Positions 7,254 to 12,868 of a stretch of DNA of 12,868 nt are shown here, piece by piece. The notes below the pieces were generated by a model. It had not been told where the DNA came from. It worked only from the letters and a program-made list of their open reading frames with translations, and ran no database searches. Source of the DNA: JBHENW01 sp046261875 (GTDB lineage: Bacteria > Acidobacteriota > Thermoanaerobaculia > UBA5066 > Gp7-AA6). Within the stretch, counting starts at the first letter, position 1; every line of letters begins with the position of its first letter. Position numbers and translations under genes: made by a program. The stretch covers positions 1 through 12,868 of the forward strand of contig JBHENW010000132.1 of assembly GCA_046261875.1 (NCBI GenBank). The letters are read 5' to 3'.

Positions 7254-8364
7254 GAATCATTTCGGCGAAGAAGTAGTTCGAATCGAGCTCGAGCGTTCGC
7301 ACGAGCTGGAGGATCGCCTCGTCATATCGACGCCAGTAGTAGAAATGGATTCCGAGAGCATGGTTCGTCTCGCTGGAGAGAGGATCGAGCTCCAGCGCCC
7401 TCTTGATCTCCTGCATTCCCGTCGGGAAACGTCCCAGCGCTCCCAGGTACCCGCCGTACCAGGAATGCGCAGTCGAAGAGGCGGGATTGAGCTCGATGGC
7501 CCGCCGGAATTCCTGCTCCGCCCCCGGCCAGTCGTAGTCGTAGAGGAGCTTGGCCATCGCCAGAAACGTATGGGCTTCCGATAGCGAGGCATCCAGCTCG
7601 ATGGCCTTGCGGGCGGCTTCTTTCGCCTTCGGGAAGACTTCCTTGGCCGGTACGTACCAATCGGCCAGCGCATACAGATAGCAGTAGGCCAGGCCCGCAT
7701 AGGCGGGCGCATAACTCGGGTCGAGCGCGAGAGCATGGCGGAAGGACTCCATCCCCTTTTCGACATGCTCTCTCGTGAGCTTTCTCGCATGGTGGAAGCC
7801 CTTGAGGTATGCCTGATAGGCCTCCGGGTTTGCGGTGGCGCGCTTCGCAAGGCGCGCTTGCTCGTCGCCCGTCAGCCGCAGCCGCAGGTTCTCCGAGATC
7901 TGCTTCGCAATCTCCTGCTGCACAGCCAGAACATCCACCAATTTGCGGTCGTATCGCTCGCCCCACAACTGCCGGTTGTCCCGCGTGTCCACGAGTTCGG
8001 CGCCGATCGAAAGCATGTCGCCGCGCTGCATCACGTGACCCGTGACGACCGCCCGCACCCCGAGCTCGCGCGCTGCCGCGCCAGGATCCTGATCCTTGCC
8101 TTTGTAGCGGAACACGGAGGCGCGGGAGATGACCCGCACGTTGGGCAGTTGCGAAAGGCTATTGATGAGGCTTTCGGCAATTCCATCGCTCAGGTATTCG
8201 GTCTCCGGATCGGCAGTGGCATTTGCGAAGGGCAGCACCGCCAAAGAGTCGATCGGTCCCCGGCCCTTCCGGTAGAGCGAGACGCCGAGCAGGACGGCGG
8301 CAACAGCAGCGGCGGCCCAAAGGGCGCGACGCCAATGGCGGACGGCGACAGGAGGCGCCTCCAC
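7237..8364 (-). CDS. TolB-like and TPR sensor half of kinase C, frameshifted
   Basis: This 375-residue open frame, starting at GTG 8364, is most likely the out-of-frame continuation of kinase C. It has a membrane span at about 13-32 (RALWAAAAVAAVLLGVSLY), then a TolB N-terminal-like domain with the usual motifs: SLAVLPFAN, YLSDGIAESLINSLSQLP, RVISRASVFRYKG, LGVRAVVTGHVMQRGD, AELVDTRDNRQLWGERYDR and AVQQEIA. From about residue 185 there are at least five TPR units (for example EAYQAYLKGFHHARK and AGLAYCYLYALADW). It ends at a TGA created by an extra G at 7252-7249. The GTG could start a free-standing membrane TPR protein, but the frame is open upstream to the kinase junction, and kinases with this exact tail are common. 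It is probably part of a pseudogene. Confidence 0.75.
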   Translation of the reverse strand: MEAPPVAVRHWRRALWAAAAVAAVLLGVSLYRKGRGPIDSLAVLPFANATADPETEYLSDGIAESLINSLSQLPNVRVISRASVFRYKGKDQDPGAAARELGVRAVVTGHVMQRGDMLSIGAELVDTRDNRQLWGERYDRKLVDVLAVQQEIAKQISENLRLRLTGDEQARLAKRATANPEAYQAYLKGFHHARKLTREHVEKGMESFRHALALDPSYAPAYAGLAYCYLYALADWYVPAKEVFPKAKEAARKAIELDASLSEAHTFLAMAKLLYDYDWPGAEQEFRRAIELNPASSTAHSWYGGYLGALGRFPTGMQEIKRALELDPLSSETNHALGIHFYYWRRYDEAILQLVRTLELDSNYFFAEMILGSGL

Positions 8365-9224
8365 GGCACCCGAAACGACACATGCTTGAGGGCGAAGGCC
8401 AGATCGCTGGCCGACTGGAACCGCTCGGCGGGACTCTTCTCCAGGCAGCGGCGCACCACGCGTTCGATGGCGGGAGAGAGACCCAGGCGCGAGGCAGAGA
8501 TCTCGGGAGGCTCGTCCTTCAGAATCGCGTTCATCGTCTCGATCGCCGAGTCTCCGGGGAAGGCGCGGCGCCTCGCCAGCATCTCGTAGAGGATCGCTCC
8601 GAAAGCGAAGATGTCGGAGCGATGGTCCGCCGGCTGGCCCCGCACCTGCTCGGGGGACATGTAGCCGACCGTTCCCATGACCACGCCCGGCTCGGTCCCC
8701 GCCGCAGTCGGCGCCTCCGTCAGAGGGCGGCCGGCCGCCTCCTGCCGCGTCAGCTTGGCCAGCCCGAAATCCAGGATCTTGACTCTTCCGTCCTTCGTCA
8801 CGAAGAGGTTCTCGGGCTTCAGGTCCCGGTGCACGATCCCTTTCTCGTGCGCCGCCGCGAGCCCCTGGGCAATCTCCGTTCCGTAGTCCACCGCCTTGCG
8901 GGCAGAGAGCGCAGCGCCGGCGAGCCGCTCCCGCAGCGTCTCGCCTTCGAGCAGTTCAAAGACCACGTAGGGGGCCTTGCCATGCGTCCCGACGTCGTAG
9001 ATCGAGAGGATGTTCGGATGATTCAGGGCCGAGGCCGCTTGCGCCTCCTGCTCGAACCGGCGCAGCCGATCGGGATCGGCAGAGAAGGCGGAAGGGAGGA
9101 CCTTGACCGCGACCGTCCGCCCCAGCCGCGTGTCCCGCGCCTTGTAGACCTCCCCCATGCCCCCCGCGCCGAGCGGCGCGAGGATCTCGTACGGGCCCAG
9201 CCGGCGGCCGGAGGCGAGGGTCAT
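8190..9224 (-). CDS. Kinase C: kinase domain fragment ending in a frameshift
   Basis: This is an eukaryote-like Ser/Thr kinase domain with P-loop GAGGMGEVY (19-27), Lys41, HRDLKPEN (132-139, Asp134), DFG (152-154) and YMSPEQ. All key residues are present. True kinase sequence ends near residue 283 (DLAFALKHVS). The remaining 61 residues are an unrelated frame rich in Pro, Arg and Ser, while the correct continuation (SGAVEAPPVAVRHWRR and the TolB/TPR half) lies in another frame. Adding one T to the TTT at 8375-8373 restores SFSGAVEAPP. The fragment as it stands lacks its membrane span and sensor, so if made it would be a soluble kinase domain. The ATG overlaps the kinase D stop (ATGA, 9224-9221). 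Without the three lesions the gene would run to 6861 and give about 787 residues. Confidence 0.85.
   Translation of the reverse strand: MTLASGRRLGPYEILAPLGAGGMGEVYKARDTRLGRTVAVKVLPSAFSADPDRLRRFEQEAQAASALNHPNILSIYDVGTHGKAPYVVFELLEGETLRERLAGAALSARKAVDYGTEIAQGLAAAHEKGIVHRDLKPENLFVTKDGRVKILDFGLAKLTRQEAAGRPLTEAPTAAGTEPGVVMGTVGYMSPEQVRGQPADHRSDIFAFGAILYEMLARRRAFPGDSAIETMNAILKDEPPEISASRLGLSPAIERVVRRCLEKSPAERFQSASDLAFALKHVSFRVPWRRLLSPSAIGVAPFGPPLLLPPSCSASRSTGRAGDRSTLWRCCPSQMPLPIRRPNT
9097..9176 (-). repeat. 80-bp tract shared with kinase B (copy in kinase C)
   Basis: This is the partner of 6691-6770, with 79 of 80 bases identical. It lies over the P-loop coding region of kinase C. Kinases A and D differ at many positions over the same stretch. 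Confidence 0.8.
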
Positions 9225-11926
9225 GAGCGGGGCTTCTCGCCGAGGCCGAGCCCATCGAGCAGCACGACGTCGGAATCGCCTTCCCCCACGGCGGCGAAAA
9301 TGGAGCGGCCATCCGAAGACCAGGACACCCGTCTGGCGATGAAAGTCGGCTGGCGGCCGAAGTCGGTCAGGGGGCGCAGCGCCCCGTCCGCGGTGGACAG
9401 AGCCCAGATGTTCGTCGTCGGCCCATCCGTGAGGGGCAGCGCGAGGGATTTCCCGTCGGGCGAGATCACGGGGTGGAAGAGCTGCCAGCTCGGGACACGC
9501 TGCGCCGGAATCCGGGCCAGGAGCCGGGAAGGGCCGGTTTCCGGGCTCGCCGCGCGGATCTCGAAATCCGAGCCACCCCTCACCCCCGGCAGCTCGATCA
9601 CGGAGTACAACGTCGAGCCGTCGGGGCTGACGGCCGAGCCATGGCCCTCCTTCCTCAGGAGCTCAGCGGGTCCGCCCGACGCCGGCATCTTCATGAGCGG
9701 GCCCTGTCTCCCGGGAATCTCGTTGTAGTAGAGCCATCGGGCGTCGCTGGACCACGTGGCCCATCCCCCGAACTGCACGACCTGTCGCGGATTGCTGCCA
9801 TCGGAATTGACCAGCCACAGACCGACGCGGCCGATCGGGTTGTTGCGGGTCGAAACGAAGGCGATGGACTTGCCATCCGGCGACCACACCGGCACGCCGA
9901 CCGCGACGGCGGGATCCTGCTCGTATGTGATCTGGCGGGTTTCACCGCTCGCGGCCTTGACCATCCAGAGGTTGGCGTGACCCCCACTGTCGGCCAGGTA
10001 GACGAGCTCTTCATCGCCGGGACCCGCCGAAGGAGTCTGGACCTGGCCGGTCTGGCGCGTCAATCGAATGCCGCGGCGCGCGTTTTCGGCAGCCGCCAGA
10101 TCCGTCGGGTACTTCCACAGGTCGAACTGCAGCCGGGTTCGCGTCGCCACGAGCGTGCCGGTCTTGTTGAGGTCCGGATCCGTGTAGGAGGCCTCACCGA
10201 ACGTGAGCTGGCGCAGGCCTTCCCCTTTGCGGTCCACCATCCAGAGGTTGAAGGTCGGCAGATACAACATGGTGCTGCCGCGAGCGGAGCCGTAGACGAT
10301 TCCGGAGCTGTCGGCCAACCACGCGAAGCCGCTGAGCAGACGACCTTCCCGGGTGATCGGTTTGGGCTCTCCTCCCCCGGCCGGAGCGAGAAAGACGTCG
10401 TAATCGAAGACCCAGCCACGCTGATAGGCGATCCACTGATCGTCCGGTGACCAGCGGGGATAGAGATACTGGTACACGGGATCGAGTTGCGCGATCCGTC
10501 GTGGGGCCGAACCGTCGCGCGATGCCACGACCAATTCGGTCCTTCCATCCCGAAACTGGAAAAAAACGATCCGTTTGCCGTCGTGGCTGAGGTCGGCGCC
10601 GCCGATTCCGGTGGCCAGCCTTCTCGGCGCGCCACCCAGAGCCGGGGTCTCCCAGACACTTCCGGACGGTTCCACCTCCGAGGGCGGTGTGTAGTAAAGG
10701 AGGGAGCTGGAATCCGGAGACCATCGGGGAAACTGGTGGTCCGCCGCATCTCGCGTGATCTGGAGCGGGGCGCCACCCGCGATCAGGCGGACCCAGATCT
10801 GCCGTTTCCCATCCACCTCCGCCGTGAAGGCGACCGACTTCCCATCGGGCGACACCGCGGGGAACTCCTCCAGGCCTGCGAAGTCGGTCAGGCGATGCAC
10901 GCGAACAGGCGACGGACCGGGAGCGGTCGGGCCTCTCGCATACTTCCCTGCAAAAAACCCAAGGACCAGCGCAGCGATCCCCGCCGCGAGGGGGGCCATG
11001 ACCCGCGAACCCCGCGCTTTCGAAGGTTCGAGATCCGCGGCGCGGGCGATCGGAACCGTCCCGGAGACCAGCGACAGGGCCTCCAAGTCGAACGCCAGAT
11101 CCCGCACGGACTGAAAGCGCTTCTCAGGGTTCTTCTCCAGGCAGTGCCGGACGAGGCGCGCGACTCCCGGCGGCAAGTTGCGCGCCGTCTCGGAGAGATC
11201 CGACGGATCCTCCTTGAGGATCGCGCTCATCGTGTCCGCTGCGGAGGCGCCGCGGAACGCCCGATTCCCTGAGAGCATCTCGAAGAGAATCGCGCCGAAA
11301 GAGAAGATGTCCGAGCGGGGATCCGCGGCCTTTCCTCGAACCTGCTCCGGCGACATGTAAGAGAGCGTGCCGAGGATGACGCCGGGCTCCGTGGCGCCGG
11401 AGATCGTCGGCGCCGCCGTATGGGGGCCGCCTTCCGTGGCTTCCGGGCGAATCAGCTTGGCGAGGCCGAAGTCGAGGATCTTCGCCCGCCCGTCGCGCGT
11501 CAGGAAGATGTTCTCCGGTTTGAGGTCGCGATGAACGATCCCCTTCTCGTGAGCCGCGGCAAGACCGTTTGCGATCTGGACGGCGTAAGCGATGGCCTTC
11601 CGTGGCGCGAGGGGGCCGCTGGCGAGCCGCGCGCGCAGGGTTTCCCCTTCCAGAAGCTCCGAGACGAGGTACGGGGATCTCTCGTGCGTGCCGACGTCGT
11701 AGAGCGACAGGAGATTGGGATGATTCAGGGAGCCCGCCGCTCGCGCTTCCTGCTCGAAGCGCCGCATCCGGTCCCGATCGGAGGAGAAGGTCGCCGGCAG
11801 TACCTTTACCGCGACCTCGCGTCCCAGCCTCGTATCGCGCGCGCGGTAGACCTCCCCCATTCCTCCGGCGCCGAGCACGCCGAGGATCTCGTAAGGACCC
11901 AGACGGAGGCCGGTGGCGAGCGTCAT
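9221..11926 (-). CDS. Kinase D: intact Ser/Thr kinase with PD40 propeller sensor
   Basis: This is a complete 901-residue eukaryote-like Ser/Thr kinase. The P-loop GAGGMGEVY is at 19-27, Lys41, probable helix-C Glu60, HRDLKPEN at 132-139 (Asp134), DFG at 152-154 and MSPEQ at 191-195. The kinase domain ends near 285. A membrane span lies at about 309-328 (VMAPLAAGIAALVLGFFAGK). The C-terminal part, predicted outside the cytoplasm, has at least nine PD40-type blades, such as FPAVSPDGKSVAFTA, FPRWSPDSSSLLYY, YPRWSPDDQWIAYQ, VPVWSPDGKSIAFVS and HPVISPDGKSLALPL. Its kinase domain is closest to kinase C among the four (shared FEQEA, AAHEKGIVHRDLKPEN), but its sensor is of the propeller type. The ATG overlaps the vapC2 stop as ATGA with no Shine-Dalgarno sequence, so its translation seems coupled to the toxin gene. 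The stop overlaps the kinase C start the same way. Confidence 0.95.
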   Translation of the reverse strand: MTLATGLRLGPYEILGVLGAGGMGEVYRARDTRLGREVAVKVLPATFSSDRDRMRRFEQEARAAGSLNHPNLLSLYDVGTHERSPYLVSELLEGETLRARLASGPLAPRKAIAYAVQIANGLAAAHEKGIVHRDLKPENIFLTRDGRAKILDFGLAKLIRPEATEGGPHTAAPTISGATEPGVILGTLSYMSPEQVRGKAADPRSDIFSFGAILFEMLSGNRAFRGASAADTMSAILKEDPSDLSETARNLPPGVARLVRHCLEKNPEKRFQSVRDLAFDLEALSLVSGTVPIARAADLEPSKARGSRVMAPLAAGIAALVLGFFAGKYARGPTAPGPSPVRVHRLTDFAGLEEFPAVSPDGKSVAFTAEVDGKRQIWVRLIAGGAPLQITRDAADHQFPRWSPDSSSLLYYTPPSEVEPSGSVWETPALGGAPRRLATGIGGADLSHDGKRIVFFQFRDGRTELVVASRDGSAPRRIAQLDPVYQYLYPRWSPDDQWIAYQRGWVFDYDVFLAPAGGGEPKPITREGRLLSGFAWLADSSGIVYGSARGSTMLYLPTFNLWMVDRKGEGLRQLTFGEASYTDPDLNKTGTLVATRTRLQFDLWKYPTDLAAAENARRGIRLTRQTGQVQTPSAGPGDEELVYLADSGGHANLWMVKAASGETRQITYEQDPAVAVGVPVWSPDGKSIAFVSTRNNPIGRVGLWLVNSDGSNPRQVVQFGGWATWSSDARWLYYNEIPGRQGPLMKMPASGGPAELLRKEGHGSAVSPDGSTLYSVIELPGVRGGSDFEIRAASPETGPSRLLARIPAQRVPSWQLFHPVISPDGKSLALPLTDGPTTNIWALSTADGALRPLTDFGRQPTFIARRVSWSSDGRSIFAAVGEGDSDVVLLDGLGLGEKPRS

Positions 11927-12303
11927 CTCGGAGACCGGGGCAGGTAGGTGACTCCGGGGAGGTTCCTCAAGTCGCTATCGCTCGTCACGAGCTCCGCTTC
12001 CTCGGCACGCGCCGTCGCGTACACGATAGCGTCCGCCATGGCCAGGCGCAGCTCGAGGCTCAAGTCCGCCGCTGCGAGAGCGAGGGACTCCGAAAGCGGG
12101 ATCAGTCGCGTTTTATGAATCTGCGCGGCGGCGAGCAACGCCTCCTCTTCGGTCCGCTCGCGTTTAACAAGCTTGTAGACCTCGTAGAGCACAACGGTAG
12201 GCGTAACGATCTCAACGGGCCTCTTCAGATATGCGCCGTACCGGGCGGCGTTCCCGCCGTCCGTGAAGTACTCGATCCAACCGGAGGAGTCGACGAGGAT
12301 CAC
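11923..12303 (-). CDS. vapC: VapC2 PIN-domain toxin ribonuclease
   Basis: This 126-residue PIN-domain protein begins MILVDSSGWIEYF. The acidic residues of the nuclease site are present: Asp5, Glu41 (VVLYEVYKLVKRE), Asp91 (LAMADAIVYATA) and Asp109 or Asp111 (LVTSDSDLRNLPGV). It differs strongly from VapC1, and the MADAIVYATA pattern belongs to the PIN subgroup usually paired with AbrB-type antitoxins, as is the case here. The start is GTG 12303, which overlaps the vapB2 stop as GTGA and has a good Shine-Dalgarno sequence (AAGGA, 6 bases upstream). Its stop overlaps the ATG of kinase D. Family members cut RNA when not bound by antitoxin; the target here cannot be predicted. Confidence 0.92.
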   Translation of the reverse strand: MILVDSSGWIEYFTDGGNAARYGAYLKRPVEIVTPTVVLYEVYKLVKRERTEEEALLAAAQIHKTRLIPLSESLALAAADLSLELRLAMADAIVYATARAEEAELVTSDSDLRNLPGVTYLPRSPR

Positions 12304-12509
12304 GTACGATCCTTCTTTTCCCGTAGCCGCGACGTCTTCATGCCCTTCAGGTATCCCTTCATGCGTTCGACCGGCTGATCCGGGATCATTGTGATGATCC
12401 CCGCCTTGGAGATGATCTGAACGACCTGTCCCGACTGGAGACCCACTTCACGGCGGATCGCTTTGGGAATTACGACCTGGAACTTGGGGGAAACGACTGC
12501 ATGCGCCAC
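12300..12509 (-). CDS. vapB: VapB2 antitoxin, AbrB/SpoVT swapped-hairpin type
   Basis: This is a 69-residue antitoxin with an N-terminal AbrB/MazE-like DNA-binding domain: AVVSPKFQVVIPKAIRREVG is the family hallmark, followed by LQSGQVVQIISKAG. The C-terminal half (MKGYLKGMKTSRLREKKDRT) is basic and would wrap the toxin. Such proteins bind their own promoter as dimers and neutralise the PIN partner. The start is GTG 12509, with a Shine-Dalgarno sequence GGGAGG 7 bases upstream inside a small hairpin; the next codons are GCG CAT GCA, so there is no competing ATG. It is the first gene of the minus-strand train. Its fold is unrelated to VapB1. Confidence 0.92.
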   Translation of the reverse strand: MAHAVVSPKFQVVIPKAIRREVGLQSGQVVQIISKAGIITMIPDQPVERMKGYLKGMKTSRLREKKDRT

Positions 12510-12512
12510 CGA

Positions 12513-12527
12513 GGCACCTCCCGTGCC
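12513..12527 (-). promoter_or_regulatory. Hairpin with vapB2 ribosome binding site in its loop
   Basis: GGCAC and GTGCC form a 5-bp stem around a 5-base loop. The loop and one stem base on the coding strand contain GGGAGG, the only good ribosome binding site for vapB2. As RNA, the structure would present or hide the site. As DNA, it is a palindrome that could be an operator. The inverted repeat is seen directly; its role is inferred. Confidence 0.4.
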
Positions 12528-12543
12528 AGATTACAACGTTTCC

Positions 12544-12570
12544 ATCATCGATCACTAGAACGTATGTCAA
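12544..12570 (-). promoter_or_regulatory. Candidate promoter of the vapB2-kinase gene train
   Basis: A perfect TTGACA lies at 12570-12565 on the minus strand. The best -10 at a usable distance is GATGAT (12549-12544), 4 of 6 matches with a short 15-base spacer. It sits about 35 to 60 bases ahead of the vapB2 GTG. AACGT occurs on the plus strand at 12535 and again at 12559, and ATCGAT lies between. These may be operator parts, but this is weak. Confidence 0.4.
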
Positions 12571-12625
12571 AAGGCGGGGCCGGCGACCTCCCGGGAACCG
12601 TGCTGGCGCGTCACACGCCGAGGCT

Positions 12626-12634
12626 TGAGATAAT
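12626..12634 (+). promoter_or_regulatory. Extended -10 promoter of tRNA-Arg
   Basis: TGAGATAAT is an extended -10 element: TG, one base, then GATAAT with 5 of 6 matches. A start 6 to 8 bases downstream falls at 12640-12642, directly before the tRNA 5' end at 12643. No convincing -35 hexamer is visible, which is tolerated in extended -10 promoters. Confidence 0.45.
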
Positions 12635-12642
12635 CGGCCTCC

Positions 12643-12720
12643 CTGCCCGTAGCTCAGCCCGGATAGAGCAACGGCCTTCTAAGCCGTAGGTCGGCAGTTC
12701 GAATCTGCCCGGGCAGGCCA
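12643..12720 (+). tRNA. tRNA-Arg (anticodon UCU)
   Basis: The 78-base cloverleaf folds fully. The acceptor CTGCCCG pairs with CGGGCAG (12710-12716). The D stem is GCTC/GAGC, the anticodon stem ACGGC/GCCGT, and the anticodon loop CTTCTAA has anticodon TCT. The variable loop AGGTC has 5 bases. The T stem is GGCAG/CTGCC with loop TTCGAAT, followed by discriminator G and an encoded CCA. It reads AGA codons, which are rare in such GC-rich genes. It is divergent from the vapB2 gene train. Confidence 0.95.
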
Positions 12721-12740
12721 AGCGCTGCACCGGCGCTTGG
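12718..12740 (+). terminator. Hairpin at the tRNA 3' end
   Basis: CCAAGCGC and GCGCTTGG form a perfect 8-bp stem with loop TGCACCG, starting at the encoded CCA. No T-run follows, so it may serve 3' processing or factor-dependent termination rather than be a classical intrinsic terminator. Confidence 0.4.
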
Positions 12741-12777
12741 GAACCCGACTCGCAGGTTCGCACCGAGCGTGGTAGGA

Positions 12778-12828
12778 GCGCCAGAGGCGCGACGGCAGCA
12801 CGCGACATGCCGCAAGTACTCTTGCGGC
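12778..12828 (+). repeat. Small palindromes downstream of tRNA-Arg
   Basis: GCGCC-AGA-GGCGC (12778-12790) and the perfect 8-bp stem GCCGCAAG-TACT-CTTGCGGC (12809-12828) lie close together. The stretch from 12721 to the window end has no gene that I can support. The first palindrome resembles REP-type intergenic repeats of GC-rich bacteria, but there is no second copy in the window to prove it. Confidence 0.4.
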
Positions 12829-12832
12829 TCAT

Positions 12833-12848
12833 CCTGCCGGGCAGGCCA
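12833..12848 (+). repeat. Imperfect second copy of the tRNA-Arg 3' end
   Basis: The final 16 bases of the tRNA (12705-12720) recur here with one C missing; CGGGCAGGCCA is identical in 12710-12720 and 12838-12848. The copy includes the small palindrome CCTGCC-G-GGCAGG. It could be a trace of an integration event at the tRNA, or of a duplicated tRNA end. Confidence 0.4.
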
Positions 12849-12868
12849 TAATCGCCCTGCTTCCATGA

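Noticed and set aside
8365..8385. Programmed frameshift joining kinase C to its TolB/TPR half
   Set aside because: No convincing slippery heptamer or stimulator is visible, and two further lesions downstream in the same gene favour decay or error.
8223..9728. Long plus-strand open frame of 501 codons opposite kinases C and D; similar ones at 5697-6662 and 9473-10450
   Set aside because: They lie antisense to clear kinase coding sequence, are rich in Arg, Gly and Pro with no recognisable domain, and are expected by chance in GC-rich codon-biased DNA.
12611..12866. Minus-strand frames across the tRNA region
   Set aside because: They cover the tRNA-Arg gene on the opposite strand and show no protein family.

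Overview
The window is high-GC bacterial DNA that carries, on the minus strand, four paralogous eukaryote-like Ser/Thr protein kinase (ELK) genes with C-terminal sensor domains. The kinases follow the plan P-loop GAGGMGEVY, catalytic HRDLKP, DFG, one membrane span, then PD40/TolB-type propeller blades or a TolB-like plus TPR region. Large expanded families of this type are typical of Acidobacteriota, and that is my best guess for the source. No phylogenetic marker protein is present, so the assignment is an inference from gene content.

Layout in order of transcription (right to left). At the right end, on the plus strand, lies tRNA-Arg(UCU) with its own extended -10 promoter, followed by short hairpins and an imperfect copy of the tRNA 3' end. 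Divergent from it is a minus-strand gene train. It begins with a toxin-antitoxin pair (AbrB-type vapB2 and PIN-domain vapC2), then kinase D (intact, propeller), kinase C (decayed, TolB-like/TPR), kinase B (intact, propeller), a DDAH/dimethylargininase-like enzyme, kinase A (interrupted by an in-frame amber codon, propeller), and finally a second, unrelated toxin-antitoxin pair (VapB1 of the DUF2191 type and VapC1). Most junctions are 4-base stop/start overlaps (GTGA, ATGA, CTGA), and the remaining gaps are 7 and 42 bases. The genes from 12509 to 40 can therefore be read as one translationally coupled unit, with an additional internal promoter in front of vapB1.

Two kinases are damaged. Kinase A has TAG where paralogous kinase B has Trp, after about half of its propeller. 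The frame stays open after the TAG and runs without a stop into vapB1. Kinase C has two single-base indels in homopolymers that cancel each other, plus a TGA where a Trp is expected. An 80-bp tract covering the P-loop region is almost identical (79/80) in kinases B and C, although the two genes differ on both sides of it; this suggests gene conversion.

How the genes may work together: the kinases probably sense something outside the cytoplasm through their propellers or TPRs and phosphorylate cytoplasmic targets. The DDAH-like hydrolase keeps its catalytic Cys, His and Asp, and its substrate is unknown. The two VapBC modules may simply stabilise the locus, but the coupling of vapC2 translation to a kinase, and the reading of a kinase frame into an antitoxin, are unusual and are the most interesting features here. 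No CRISPR array, insertion sequence or phage gene was seen.
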